64,000 nt of DNA from Pseudomonas vlassakiae (GTDB lineage Bacteria > Pseudomonadota > Gammaproteobacteria > Pseudomonadales > Pseudomonadaceae). This document shows positions 29,766 through 42,350 of the stretch, piece by piece. The notes beneath the pieces were generated by a model. It made no database searches, had not been told where the DNA came from, and saw nothing but the letters and a program-made list of their open reading frames with translations. The stretch spans positions 1-64,000 of the forward strand of contig NZ_JABWRP020000002.1 of the NCBI RefSeq assembly GCF_014269035.2, written 5' to 3'. A program made the translations under genes and the position numbers. The first letter of the stretch is position 1. Each line of letters begins with the position of its first letter.

Positions 29766-30216
29766 GTGCGTTTCCGACACTGGCAGCGCGTAGCAGTTGT
29801 TGGCGAGCGGTAGCGTTGACGCTGCCAAGCCAGCTGACCACGGTGTGGCTGTGGCCCAGGCGCAACGCTTCGCAGGCCAGCTGCAGTGCGCTCTGATTGC
29901 CACGGGCATGCAGCAGCAGGATCCGTTCGCGGTTAAGCCCGGCATCGCGCAGCCAGGCTTGGGTGAGGCTGGCCGGTGGGGCGATCAGCGTCAGCCAGCG
30001 CGCTTCCTCCTCTTCGCTCAGCTCACGCAATACCGGCGCCAACAGGCTCTGGCAGTGTTCGGGGGCGCCACGCAGGGACAGTTCGCTGAACAGCTCCGGA
30101 TGGCTGCTCTTGCGTGCCTGCTCGCTGGCCTTCAGGCCTGGCAGTACCGGCTGGGCGAGGAACGCTTCGAACAGCGGAAGCTGGACCTGCTGATGTGCTT
30201 GGATGGACTGCTGCAT
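29740..30216 (-). CDS. sulA: SOS cell-division inhibitor SulA
   Basis: This 158-residue protein fits pseudomonad SulA: a variable N-terminus (QAHQQVQLPLFEAFL) and a RecA-like core (RWLTLIAPPASLTQAWLRDAGLNRERILLLHARG, then SHTVVSWLGSVN). SulA blocks FtsZ polymerisation during DNA damage. It starts 13 bases after the lexA stop behind GGAGG, so it is co-transcribed with lexA from the LexA-controlled promoter. An ATG at 30252 would overlap lexA and is less likely. Confidence 0.88.
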   Translation of the reverse strand: MQQSIQAHQQVQLPLFEAFLAQPVLPGLKASEQARKSSHPELFSELSLRGAPEHCQSLLAPVLRELSEEEEARWLTLIAPPASLTQAWLRDAGLNRERILLLHARGNQSALQLACEALRLGHSHTVVSWLGSVNATARQQLLRAASVGNAQSLNIRLG

Positions 30217-30229
30217 GACGCCTCCTGAA

Positions 30230-30838
30230 TCAGCGGCGAATGACGCCGACACTCAAACCCTCGATCACCAGTTCCTGCTCTTTCAGGTCGACTTCGATAG
30301 GGGCGAACTCGGGGTTTTCGGCGATGAGCCAGACCTTGCTGCCTTCGCGCTTGAAGCGCTTGACGGTCACTTCGTCGCCGATGCGGGCGACGACGATCTG
30401 GCCATTACGGGCCTCGCGGCAGGTGTGCACCGCCAGCAGATCGCCGTCGAGGATGCCGATGTCCTTCATGCTCATGCCGTGCACACGCAACAAATAGTCG
30501 GCAGGGGGGTGGAAGAAGGTCGGGTTGATGTTGCAGGATTGCTCGATGTGCTGCTCGGCGAGGATAGGAGCGCCAGCAGCGACTCGGCCAATGATCGGCA
30601 AGCCGTTTTCTTCGGCCTTGGCTTCAAAGCCCGGGATACGGATGCCACGGGAAGCGCCCGGGGTCATTTCGATCGCGCCTTTGCGGGCGAGGGCCTTGAG
30701 GTGCTCCTCGGCGGCATTCGGCGACTTGAAGCCCAGCTCCTGAGCGATTTCCGCACGCGTGGGTGGGAAGCCGTTGTCTTCGAGGCAGCGTTTGATGAAG
30801 GCCAGAATCTCGGCTTGGCGTGGCGTCAGTTTCAACAT
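30230..30838 (-). CDS. lexA: LexA repressor
   Basis: A 202-residue SOS repressor. The winged-helix DNA-binding domain covers about 1-68 ([35 protein letters not shown]). The autocleavage bond is Ala88-Gly89 in RVAAGAP, and the Ser123-Lys160 catalytic dyad lies in [10 protein letters not shown] and VTVKRF. Cleavage is triggered by RecA filaments. Two LexA boxes upstream indicate autoregulation. It is the first gene of the lexA-sulA operon. Confidence 0.97.
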   Translation of the reverse strand: MLKLTPRQAEILAFIKRCLEDNGFPPTRAEIAQELGFKSPNAAEEHLKALARKGAIEMTPGASRGIRIPGFEAKAEENGLPIIGRVAAGAPILAEQHIEQSCNINPTFFHPPADYLLRVHGMSMKDIGILDGDLLAVHTCREARNGQIVVARIGDEVTVKRFKREGSKVWLIAENPEFAPIEVDLKEQELVIEGLSVGVIRR

Positions 30839-30848
30839 GGCGGGCGCT

Positions 30849-30864
30849 CTGTCTTTTTATACAG
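30849..30864 (-). promoter_or_regulatory. LexA box 1 (lexA operator)
   Basis: CTGT-CTTTTTAT-ACAG is an exact match to the CTGT-N8-ACAG LexA consensus, 11 bases before the lexA start. Confidence 0.93.
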
Positions 30865-30867
30865 TGA

Positions 30868-30883
30868 CTGGGATTATATACAG
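30868..30883 (-). promoter_or_regulatory. LexA box 2 covering the lexA -10 element
   Basis: CTGG-GATTATAT-ACAG differs from the consensus at one base. On the minus strand it contains TATAAT (30873-30878), a perfect -10 hexamer, so repressor binding would occlude the promoter. Two boxes in tandem are also found before E. coli lexA. Confidence 0.88.
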
Positions 30884-31002
30884 TGCTGGGTTCGCTGCAA
30901 GCACAAAGCGACAGGAAATACGCAGGATGACGCTTGCAGCCTGCAGTCTGGCGCTTTTAAATGGCGACCGCCCGGTCACCGAGCCTTGACATCAGCAGGG
31001 CT

Positions 31003-31029
31003 GAAACGTATGTTTCAAACACCTGTTTG
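31003..31029 (+). promoter_or_regulatory. Two overlapping PsrA operators (psrA autoregulation)
   Basis: GAAAC-GTAT-GTTTC (31003-31016) and CAAAC-ACCT-GTTTG (31016-31029) share one base. Both are exact matches to the PsrA pattern (G/C)AAAC-N4-GTTT(G/C). They end 21 bases before the psrA start, consistent with its known autorepression. Confidence 0.88.
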
Positions 31030-31050
31030 TCTCTGTCTGGCGGAGTAGTG

Positions 31051-31758
31051 ATGGCCCAATCTGAAACCGTTGAACGCATCCTCGATGCTGCCGAGCAGCT
31101 GTTCGCGGAACGAGGCTTCGCGGAAACCTCATTGCGGCTGATTACCAGCAAGGCCGGGGTCAACCTCGCAGCGGTCAATTATCATTTCGGCTCGAAGAAG
31201 GCCCTGATCCAGGCCGTCTTTTCGCGTTTCCTCGGGCCGTTCTGCGCCAGCCTCGAACGTGAGCTGGAGCGGCGACAGGCCAAGCCCGAGCAAAAGCCCA
31301 GCCTTGAAGAGCTGCTGGAAATGCTGGTAGAGCAGGCATTGGTCGTGCAGCCACGCAGCAACAACGACCTGTCGATCTTCATGCGCCTGCTGGGCCTGGC
31401 CTTCAGTCAGAGCCAGGGCCATTTGCGGCGCTATCTCGAGGACATGTACGGCAAGGTGTTCCGCCGTTACATGTTGTTGGTCAACGAAGCTGCACCGCGC
31501 ATTCCACCGCTGGAATTGTTCTGGCGCGTACACTTCATGCTCGGCGCCGCGGCGTTCAGCATGTCCGGTATCAAGGCGTTGCGTGCGATTGCCGAGACCG
31601 ATTTCGGTATCAACACGTCGATCGAGCAAGTCATGCGCCTGATGGTGCCATTCCTGGCCGCTGGCATGCGTGCCGACAGCGGTGTCACCGACAGCGCCAT
31701 GGCCAGCGCCCAGTTGCGTCCGCGCAGCAAGTCCGGTAGCGCCACCGTCAAGGCTTGA
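31051..31758 (+). CDS. psrA: TetR-family regulator PsrA
   Basis: A 235-residue TetR/AcrR regulator. The N-terminal helix-turn-helix covers about 5-52 (VERILDAAEQLFAERGFAETSL, GVNLAAVNYHFGSKKAL). PsrA responds to long-chain fatty acyl ligands, represses fadBA and itself, and activates rpoS. The neighbours lexA and sulA and the two exact PsrA sites just upstream support the name. The ATG at 31051 is chosen over an open frame to 30961, which would run through the operators. Confidence 0.92.
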   Translation: MAQSETVERILDAAEQLFAERGFAETSLRLITSKAGVNLAAVNYHFGSKKALIQAVFSRFLGPFCASLERELERRQAKPEQKPSLEELLEMLVEQALVVQPRSNNDLSIFMRLLGLAFSQSQGHLRRYLEDMYGKVFRRYMLLVNEAAPRIPPLELFWRVHFMLGAAAFSMSGIKALRAIAETDFGINTSIEQVMRLMVPFLAAGMRADSGVTDSAMASAQLRPRSKSGSATVKA

Positions 31759-31798
31759 AGGCTGGGCGGAGCAGGGCGCTTCGGCTAAGCTAGCGCCC

Positions 31799-32320
31799 AT
31801 GCCTGACCTCGATTTCCTGCACATCTCCCTCGCCGACCAGCGCCTCTACGGCTTTGCCCAGGGCCGTTTGCGCGTGCGCATCGCGGTATCCACCGCACGC
31901 AATGGCGCAGGTGAGCGCAACGGCTCGGGCTGCACACCGCGCGGGCTGCACCAGGTGCGTGCGCGTATCGGCGCAGGCTTGCCAGTCAATGCCGTGCTGC
32001 AAGGCCGGCGCTGGACGGGCGAGGTCTGGTCGCCGGCACTGCACGCGCAGCATCCCGGGCGGGACTGGATCCTGACCCGCATCCTCTGGCTCAGTGGCTG
32101 CGAGCCGGGCGTCAACCGCCTGGGTAGCGTTGACACCTTTCGCCGCCACATCTATCTGCATGGCACACCAGACACGGAACCCTTGGGCGTGCCGCTGTCC
32201 CATGGCTGCATACGCTTGCGCAACATCGACCTGCTTGGCCTTTTCGAGCGCGTCCCGGCACATTGCCCGGTGCGCATCGATGAGGCTGCCTGCCCTGAGT
32301 GGGCTTCACTGAATCTGTAA
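31799..32320 (+). CDS. YkuD-fold L,D-transpeptidase/carboxypeptidase without signal peptide
   Basis: A 173-residue YkuD-domain protein. The catalytic motif is HGTPDTEPLGVPLSHGCIRL, with His121, His135 and the nucleophile Cys137. The N-terminus (PDLDFLHISLADQRLYGF) starts directly in the domain, with no signal peptide or membrane helix, so the protein should stay in the cytosol. Periplasmic L,D-transpeptidases crosslink peptidoglycan, but a cytosolic YkuD protein more likely trims L,D-bonds of recycled muropeptides, as described for ElsL/LdtK of Acinetobacter. It lies between psrA (40 bases) and nagZ (13 bases), a recycling gene. The activity is inference. Confidence 0.82.
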   Translation: MPDLDFLHISLADQRLYGFAQGRLRVRIAVSTARNGAGERNGSGCTPRGLHQVRARIGAGLPVNAVLQGRRWTGEVWSPALHAQHPGRDWILTRILWLSGCEPGVNRLGSVDTFRRHIYLHGTPDTEPLGVPLSHGCIRLRNIDLLGLFERVPAHCPVRIDEAACPEWASLNL

Positions 32321-32333
32321 TGAAGGATTGCCT

Positions 32334-33344
32334 ATGACCGCCAGCCTGCAAGGCTCCCTGATGGTGGATATCGCCGGTAAATGGCTGACTGCCGAAGATC
32401 GCCAGCTTCTGCGCCAGCCGGAAGTGGCCGGCCTGATCATCTTCGCCCGCAATATCGACAGCCCACGCCAGGTGCGTGAGCTGTGCGCATCGATTCGCGC
32501 CATCCGTCCCGACCTGATCCTTGCGGTCGACCAGGAAGGCGGCCGCGTGCAGCGCCTGCGCCAGGGCTTCGTACGCCTGCCAGCGATGCGCGCCATCGCC
32601 GACAATGCCAATGCCGAGTACCTGGCCGAGCAGTGCGGCTGGCTGATGGCCACCGAGGTGCTTGCGGTCGGCCTCGACCTCAGCTTCGCTCCGGTGCTCG
32701 ACCTCGACCACCAGCGCAGCGCGGTGGTTGGCAGCCGTGCCTTCGAAGGCAACCCTGAGCGTGCCACACAGCTGGCTGGCGCATTCATTCGCGGCATGAA
32801 TGCGGCGGGCATGGCGGCTTGCGGCAAGCATTTCCCGGGGCATGGCTGGGCCGAGGCGGATTCGCATGTAGCGATTCCTACCGACGAGCGCAGCCTCGAG
32901 CAGCTGCGCCAGGCGGACCTGGTGCCGTTCTCCCGCCTCAGCGGGCAACTGGCGGCGGTGATGCCGGCGCATGTCATCTACCCGCAGGTCGACAACCAGC
33001 CAGCCGGGTTCTCGCGCCGCTGGCTGCAGGACATCTTGCGCGGCGAGCTGGGCTTCGACGGGGTGATCTTCAGTGACGACCTGTCGATGGCCGGTGCGCA
33101 TGTGGTGGGTGATGCCGCCAATCGCATCGAGGCGGCGCTGAGCGCCGGTTGCGACATGGGCCTGGTGTGCAACGACCGGGCGGCGGCGGAGCTGGCGTTG
33201 ACCGCAGCGCAGCGCTTGAAGGTCAAGCCGTCGCCGCGTATTGCACAGATGCGCGGGCGTGGCTTTGCCCGTACCGATTATCGCCAGCAGCCACGGTGGC
33301 TGGAGGCCCTGGGGGCCTTGAAGGACGCCCAGCTGGTCGATTGA
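32334..33344 (+). CDS. nagZ: Beta-N-acetylhexosaminidase NagZ
   Basis: A 336-residue GH3-family cytosolic enzyme that removes N-acetylglucosamine from recycled 1,6-anhydro-muropeptides, producing the signals that can induce AmpC. Motifs are DQEGGRVQRLRQGF near residue 63, KHFPGHGWAEADSH with the catalytic His/Asp pair (about 166-180), and FSDDLSMAGA with the nucleophile Asp. The ATG at 32334 follows GAAGGATTG. It overlaps nothing but ends only nine bases from the convergent helicase gene. Confidence 0.96.
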   Translation: MTASLQGSLMVDIAGKWLTAEDRQLLRQPEVAGLIIFARNIDSPRQVRELCASIRAIRPDLILAVDQEGGRVQRLRQGFVRLPAMRAIADNANAEYLAEQCGWLMATEVLAVGLDLSFAPVLDLDHQRSAVVGSRAFEGNPERATQLAGAFIRGMNAAGMAACGKHFPGHGWAEADSHVAIPTDERSLEQLRQADLVPFSRLSGQLAAVMPAHVIYPQVDNQPAGFSRRWLQDILRGELGFDGVIFSDDLSMAGAHVVGDAANRIEAALSAGCDMGLVCNDRAAAELALTAAQRLKVKPSPRIAQMRGRGFARTDYRQQPRWLEALGALKDAQLVD

Positions 33345-33353
33345 CCTGACTGG

Positions 33354-36662
<3,309 letters not shown>

Positions 36663-36666
36663 TGCA

Positions 36667-37239
36667 TCACTGCTCCATCATCTCCGGGTCCATCACCGGC
36701 ATCTTCGGCGTGCCCGGTGGCGTGACCTTCAGCAGCAGGGCCAGGTGGCCGCCGTCGAGGAAGGTCAGCTGGCCGCCTTTCATGTTGCTGTTGCTCTGCT
36801 TGAACTGCTCGCTTTGCAGCACGTTGCCGTTGCTGTCCAGCTGGTTGACCCAGAAATTGGCCTCCACACCGATGAAGCGGCCGGCGGTGATGCCCAGGTT
36901 GCCCTCGATGGGGAAGTGGCCGAACTGTTCGGCGCCGGCGCTCAGGGCGATGCGGCTGGTGTCACTGCTGACCGGCTGTTGCCAGGCCTTGTGCAGCAAC
37001 ACGGTGTAGTCGGCAGTGGCTTGCAGGCGGGTGGCCTCATCCTGCAGCGCCAGTGGGCGTTCGGCGCCCTTGTCCAGGCGCGGGGCGCCAGCGCTCCAGT
37101 CTTCCGGGGCGAACGGGCTGGTGAAGGCGGGCACGCTGTTCTGCCGCACCAGAATCATTTCCACCTGATACATCCCTTCGGCAAAGGCGGCCGACGCGAA
37201 CAGCGCAAGCAGCAGGGTCAGGCAACGGATGGCACGCAT
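36667..37239 (-). CDS. CsiV-family protein
   Basis: A 190-residue exported protein. Residues 1-20 form a signal peptide (CLTLLLALFASAAFA). The mature part starts EGMYQVEMILVRQNSVPAF, the hallmark of the CsiV family (YQVE-hhh-F), and ends in a Met/Pro-rich tail. In Shewanella and Vibrio, CsiV binds peptidoglycan and supports LpoA/penicillin-binding protein function. It sits nine bases after mfd and four before the helicase, so it is coupled to both. Family assignment is good; function in Pseudomonas is inference. Confidence 0.8.
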   Translation of the reverse strand: MRAIRCLTLLLALFASAAFAEGMYQVEMILVRQNSVPAFTSPFAPEDWSAGAPRLDKGAERPLALQDEATRLQATADYTVLLHKAWQQPVSSDTSRIALSAGAEQFGHFPIEGNLGITAGRFIGVEANFWVNQLDSNGNVLQSEQFKQSNSNMKGGQLTFLDGGHLALLLKVTPPGTPKMPVMDPEMMEQ

Positions 37240-37248
37240 GGATCTTCC

Positions 37249-40200
37249 TTAGGCAGGCTGTGGGGTCAGGCGCTCGAACAGCGCCTCCAGGGTGTTGAAG
37301 CGTTCTTCGGGGCGTTCCATCGGTACCAGGAAACGGAACTGCGTCGCGCCTTCGAACTTGTAGCGTTTGGGCTGGCCCTGGATCAGCTTGATCAGGGTCA
37401 GTGGGTCGACCGGGGTCTCGGCTTCGAACTCGAGCTTGCCGCCATTGGGTCCGGCGTCGACTTTCTTGATGCCGAGCTTCTCCGCCTGCAGCTTGAGCAG
37501 GGTCAGGCGCATCAGGTTCTTGGTCGGCTCGGGGAGCAGGCCGAAGCGGTCGATCATCTCTACTTGCAGGTCCTTGAGGCCTTCTTCGTCGGCCGCCGAG
37601 GCAATGCGCTTGTAGAGGATCAGGCGGGCGTGCACGTCGGGCAGATAGTCCTCGGGGATCAGCGCCGGCAGGCGCAGGTTGATCTCCGGGCCGCCGCCCA
37701 GCGGCTGCTCGAGGTTTGGCTGGGTGCCTTTGCGGATGGCCTTGACCGCACGTTCGAGCATTTCCATGTACAGGGTGAAGCCCACGGCCTGGATCTGCCC
37801 GCTCTGGCCTTCGCCCAGCAACTCGCCGGCACCGCGGATTTCCAGGTCGTTGGTGGCCAGCACGAAGCCGGCACCGAGGTCCTGGGTGTTGGCGATCGCT
37901 TCCAGGCGCTTTTCGGCGTCGGCGCTGATCTTCTGGCGCTGCGGCGTCAGCAGGTAGGCGTAGGCCTGGTGGTGGCTACGGCCAACCCGGCCACGCAGCT
38001 GGTGCAGCTGGGCCAGGCCGAACTTGTCGGCGCGCTCGATGACGATGGTGTTGGCGCTGGGCACGTCGATACCGGTCTCGATGATGGTCGAGGCGATCAG
38101 CACGTTGAAGCGCTTGTGGTAGAAGTCGCTCATCACCTGTTCCAGTTCGCGCTCGCGCATCTGCCCGTGGCCGATGCCGATACGCGCTTCCGGGACCAGC
38201 TCGGCCAGTTCGGCGGCGCACTTTTCGATGGTTTTCACATCGTTGTGCAGGTAGTACACCTGGCCGCCGCGCAGCAGTTCGCGCAGCAGCGCCTCCTTGA
38301 CCGTGCTCTTGTTCTGCTCCATGACGAAGGTGCGCACCGACAGGCGCCGCGCCGGCGGGGTGGCGATGATCGACAGGTCACGCATGCCCGCCACCGCCAT
38401 GTTCAGCGTGCGCGGGATCGGTGTAGCGGTCAGGGTGAGGATGTCCACTTCGCTGCGCAGGGCCTTGAGCTGCTCTTTCTGGCGCACGCCGAAGCGGTGT
38501 TCCTCGTCGATGATGGCCAGGCCCAGGTCCTTGAAGCGCACGTCATCCTGCAGCAGCTTGTGGGTGCCGATGAGGATGTCGATCTTGCCTTCGGCGAGGT
38601 CGGCGGCCGCTGCGGCCACTTCCTTGGCCGACTTGAAGCGGCTCATCACTTCGACCTTCACCGGCCATTCGGCAAAGCGGTCGCGGAAGCTGTTGTAGTG
38701 CTGCTGGGCGAGCAGGGTGGTGGGCACCAGCACCGCCACCTGGCGGCCACTGTGTACGGCAATGAAGGCGGCGCGCATGGCCACTTCGGTCTTGCCGAAG
38801 CCGACGTCGCCGCACACCAGGCGGTCCATCGGCTTTGGCGCCAGCATGTCGAGCCGCACCGCCTCGATCGCGGCTTGCTGGTCAGGTGTTTCCTCGAACG
38901 GGAAGCCTGCGCTGAAAGTGGCGTAGTCAGCGGCGGGGTCAGCGAAGGCATAGCCCTTGCGCGCTGCGCGGCGGGCGTAGATGTCGAGCAGCTCGGCCGC
39001 CACGTCGCGGACCTGTTCGGCGGCCTTGCGCTTGGCTTTCTGCCAGGCTTCGGAACCCAGCCGGTGCAGCGGCGCCAGGGCGTCATCGCTGCCGGTGTAG
39101 CGGGCGATCAGGTGCAGGTTGGCCACCGGCACATACAGCTTGGCGCCCTCGGCGTATTCCAGGGTGAGGAATTCGGCGGCCTGGCCGTCGATCTCCAGGG
39201 TGGCCAGGCCCAGGTAGCGGCCCACGCCATGGTCGATATGCACCACCGGCGCGCCTTCGCGCAGTTCGGTAAGGTTCTTGATCACCGCGTCGTTGGCGGC
39301 CTCGCCGCGTTTTTCACGGCGCCGACGCTGCATCACGCGCTGGCCGAACAGCGGGCTCTCGGCAACCAGGGCGACGGCTGGGTCTTCCAGCAGCAAGCCG
39401 TCGTCGAGCGGGGCGATGGTGATCGCCAGGCGTTCGCCGCCGGTAATGAAGTCGACCCAGCTGTCGACCGTCTGTGGGCGCAGCTTGAGGCGTTCAAGCA
39501 GTTCCAGCAGTACCTCGCGGCGGCCCGCCGATTCGGCGGTGAACAGCACGCGGCCGCTGAACTGATCGAGGAACTCGGCCAGCGCCGCCAGCGGCTGGTT
39601 GGCCTTGGCTTCGATGGCCAGGTTGGGCAGGCTGCGCGCAGGGAAGCGCTCGCGGCCGACACCGGTTTCGATGTCGTCGGGGCTGACCACCACCCGTGGC
39701 CACTGCTTGAGTTGGGCGAAGCAGTCTTCCACCGGCAGGAACAGTTCGGCTGGCGGCAGCAGCGGGCGGGTCAGGTCGCCGCGGCGCTCTTCATAGCGCC
39801 CGCGCACGTCGCTCCAGAAATGCTCGGCAGCCTGCTCGACGCCTGGCAGCGAGAACACCTGGGTGTCGGCGGGCAGGTAATCGAACAGGGTCGAGGTTTC
39901 TTCGAAGAACAGCGGCAGGTAGTACTCGATGCCGGCGGGGATGATGCCGCTGGCCAGGTCCTGGAAGATCGCGCTGCGGCGGAAGTCGACATCGAAACGC
40001 TCACGGAAACGCGCCTTGAAGCGGGTCACCTCTTCCTTCTGCATGGGGAACTCGCGCGCCGGCAGCAGGCGGATCGAGTCGACCTTGTCGATCGAGCGCT
40101 GGGTCTCCGGGTCGAAGGTGCGCAGGGTCTCGATCTCGTCATCGAACAGGTCGATGCGATAAGGCAGCTTGCTGCCCATCGGGAACAAGTCGATCAGCGC

Positions 40201-40698
40201 GCCACGCACGGCGAACTCACCATGCTCGTAGACCGTGTCGACGCAGCGGTAGCCGGTGGCCTCCAGGCGCGTGCGCATCTGCTCGACGTCAATGGTCTGG
40301 CCCACGTCGAGCACCAGGCTGCTGCCCAGCAGGAAGCGCGTGGGGGCCAGGCGGTGCAGGGCGGTGGTGATCGGCACGACCAGAATGCCGTGGCTCAGTT
40401 CCGGCAACCGGTAAAGGCTGGCGATTCGCTGGGAAATGATGTCCTGGTGCGGCGAGAACAGGTCGTAGGGCAGGGTTTCCCAATCGGGGAACGGCAGCAC
40501 CGGCAGGTCCGGGGCGAAGAAGCGAAGTTCCTGTTCCAGACGATCGGCTGCCTGGCTGTCGGCGGTCAGCAGCAGGGTGAAGCGACCTGCGCTGCTGGCG
40601 GCCTCGGCGATGGCCAGGCTGAGGGCGGCCCCGGGCAGGTTGCCCCAGGTTTGTTTGCCGGCCGTGGCCGACATTTGCGGAAGGCGCAGAACTGACAC
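37249..40698 (-). CDS. mfd: Transcription-repair coupling factor
   Basis: The 1149-residue Mfd displaces stalled RNA polymerase and recruits UvrA. The UvrB-like N-terminal part (LPFPDWETLPYD), the RNA polymerase interaction domain (GAPVVHIDHGVGRYLGL), the helicase lobes (CGDVGFGKTEVA, IIDEEHRFG, TLTATPIPRTLNMA), the TRG motif region (VGRSHHQAYAYLL) and the C-terminal domain are all present. I start at the GTG at 40698, with TTGGAG 11 bases upstream; a GTG at 40710 is the alternative. It leads the mfd-csiV-helicase unit. Confidence 0.96.
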   Translation of the reverse strand: MSVLRLPQMSATAGKQTWGNLPGAALSLAIAEAASSAGRFTLLLTADSQAADRLEQELRFFAPDLPVLPFPDWETLPYDLFSPHQDIISQRIASLYRLPELSHGILVVPITTALHRLAPTRFLLGSSLVLDVGQTIDVEQMRTRLEATGYRCVDTVYEHGEFAVRGALIDLFPMGSKLPYRIDLFDDEIETLRTFDPETQRSIDKVDSIRLLPAREFPMQKEEVTRFKARFRERFDVDFRRSAIFQDLASGIIPAGIEYYLPLFFEETSTLFDYLPADTQVFSLPGVEQAAEHFWSDVRGRYEERRGDLTRPLLPPAELFLPVEDCFAQLKQWPRVVVSPDDIETGVGRERFPARSLPNLAIEAKANQPLAALAEFLDQFSGRVLFTAESAGRREVLLELLERLKLRPQTVDSWVDFITGGERLAITIAPLDDGLLLEDPAVALVAESPLFGQRVMQRRRREKRGEAANDAVIKNLTELREGAPVVHIDHGVGRYLGLATLEIDGQAAEFLTLEYAEGAKLYVPVANLHLIARYTGSDDALAPLHRLGSEAWQKAKRKAAEQVRDVAAELLDIYARRAARKGYAFADPAADYATFSAGFPFEETPDQQAAIEAVRLDMLAPKPMDRLVCGDVGFGKTEVAMRAAFIAVHSGRQVAVLVPTTLLAQQHYNSFRDRFAEWPVKVEVMSRFKSAKEVAAAAADLAEGKIDILIGTHKLLQDDVRFKDLGLAIIDEEHRFGVRQKEQLKALRSEVDILTLTATPIPRTLNMAVAGMRDLSIIATPPARRLSVRTFVMEQNKSTVKEALLRELLRGGQVYYLHNDVKTIEKCAAELAELVPEARIGIGHGQMRERELEQVMSDFYHKRFNVLIASTIIETGIDVPSANTIVIERADKFGLAQLHQLRGRVGRSHHQAYAYLLTPQRQKISADAEKRLEAIANTQDLGAGFVLATNDLEIRGAGELLGEGQSGQIQAVGFTLYMEMLERAVKAIRKGTQPNLEQPLGGGPEINLRLPALIPEDYLPDVHARLILYKRIASAADEEGLKDLQVEMIDRFGLLPEPTKNLMRLTLLKLQAEKLGIKKVDAGPNGGKLEFEAETPVDPLTLIKLIQGQPKRYKFEGATQFRFLVPMERPEERFNTLEALFERLTPQPA

Positions 40699-40881
40699 GG
40701 GAGATTGCACTCCAAGCGTTGCGGCAAAGAGATCGATTGTACCGGTGACGGTGCCTGCTGTCAGGCTTCACAGGCCATGAACAGCGGGCTTTGCCATCGG
40801 CGACAGGCGCTCATTGCCGGTTACGCGCTGGGGCGTCATAATGTAGCCCCTTTTTTCTGTCCCTACATGTGGAAGGTTCCC

Positions 40882-42330
40882 GTGACTCAGAAGCCCGACC
40901 AGTGTCTTGGTGAGTGGATCGATCGTGAAGCGCTGGCTGAAGCGATGATCCCGCTTATCGGTCAGCTCTACCGCAACAACAACGTGGTGAGCTCGATTTA
41001 TGGCCGTAGCCTGATCAACCGTTCGGTTATCTCGATCCTCAAAGCCCACCGCTTTGCGCGTCACCGTCAGACCGACGAGACCGAACTGTCCGTACACGAG
41101 ACATTCCCCCTGCTCAAGGCCATGAGCGAGCTGAAACTGGGCGCCGCTTCGGTCGACCTGGGCAAGCTGGCCAACAAGTTCAAGCAGGAGGGCAACGGCC
41201 GCACTGCCGAGCAGTTCGTCCGTGAAGAGCTGGCCGACGTGGTTGGCCAACAGAACGCTTCGGCCCGCAAGGGGACCGACGTCGTCCTGTACGGCTTCGG
41301 CCGCATCGGCCGCCTGCTGGCGCGCATCCTGATCGAGAAGACCGGTGGCGGCGACGGCCTGCGTCTGCGTGCCATTGTCGTGCGCAAAGGCGCCGAGAAC
41401 GACCTGGTCAAGCGTGCCAGCCTGCTGCGCCGTGACTCGGTGCATGGCCCGTTCGATGGCACCATCACCATCGATGAAGCCAACAACACCATCACTGCCA
41501 ACGGCAACCTGATCCAGATCATCTACGCCAAGAGCCCGAGCGAAGTCGACTACACCCAGTACGGCATCAACAATGCGCTGATCGTCGACAACACCGGTGT
41601 ATGGCGTGACGCCGATGGCCTGGGCCAGCACCTGGCCTGCCCGGGCGCTGCCCGCGTGATCCTCACTGCGCCGGGCAAGGGCGCGCTGAAGAACATCGTG
41701 CACGGCATCAACCACGGTGACATCACTGCCGATGACAAGATCATCTCGGCAGCTTCGTGCACCACCAACGCCATCGTGCCGGTGCTCAAGGCCATCAATG
41801 ACCAGTACGGCATCGTCAACGGCCACGTCGAAACCGTTCACTCGTTCACCAACGACCAGAACCTGATCGACAACTTCCACAAGGGCAGCCGCCGTGGCCG
41901 TGCCGCGCCGCTGAACATGGTCATCACCGAAACCGGCGCTGCTACCGCTGCCGCCAAGGCACTGCCAGTGCTGAAAGGCAAGCTGACCGGCAACGCCATT
42001 CGCGTTCCGACGCCGAACGTTTCGATGGCCATTCTCAACCTGAACCTTGAGAAGCCGACCACCCGCGACGAAATCAACGAGTACCTGCGCCAGACCGCCA
42101 TGCACTCGGAACTGCACAAGCAGATCGACTACGTCAGCTCGCAAGAAGTGGTTTCGACCGACTTCGTCGGATCGCGCCACGCCGGCGTGGTGGATGCCGA
42201 GGCCACCATCGCCAACGATAACCGCGTTGTCCTGTACGTCTGGTACGACAACGAATTCGGTTACAGCTGCCAGGTCGTTCGCGTGATGGAAGAGATGTCG
42301 GGTGTGAACCCGCCAGCGTTTCCACGCTGA
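40882..42330 (+). CDS. Glyceraldehyde-3-phosphate dehydrogenase, long GapB-type
   Basis: A 482-residue GAPDH, longer than the usual 330 because of a helical N-terminal extension of about 125 residues. The NAD-binding motif VLYGFGRIGRLLARIL starts near 134, and the catalytic Cys is in SAASCTTNAIVPVLKAI. Pseudomonads carry several Gap enzymes; this long form is linked to gluconeogenic growth. I start at the GTG at 40882, with GGAAGG five bases upstream (giving MTQKPDQ); an ATG at 40867 would add five residues but has no ribosome site. A strong terminator follows. Confidence 0.93.
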   Translation: MTQKPDQCLGEWIDREALAEAMIPLIGQLYRNNNVVSSIYGRSLINRSVISILKAHRFARHRQTDETELSVHETFPLLKAMSELKLGAASVDLGKLANKFKQEGNGRTAEQFVREELADVVGQQNASARKGTDVVLYGFGRIGRLLARILIEKTGGGDGLRLRAIVVRKGAENDLVKRASLLRRDSVHGPFDGTITIDEANNTITANGNLIQIIYAKSPSEVDYTQYGINNALIVDNTGVWRDADGLGQHLACPGAARVILTAPGKGALKNIVHGINHGDITADDKIISAASCTTNAIVPVLKAINDQYGIVNGHVETVHSFTNDQNLIDNFHKGSRRGRAAPLNMVITETGAATAAAKALPVLKGKLTGNAIRVPTPNVSMAILNLNLEKPTTRDEINEYLRQTAMHSELHKQIDYVSSQEVVSTDFVGSRHAGVVDAEATIANDNRVVLYVWYDNEFGYSCQVVRVMEEMSGVNPPAFPR

Positions 42331-42350
42331 TTCGCTTGTAAGCGCATGAA

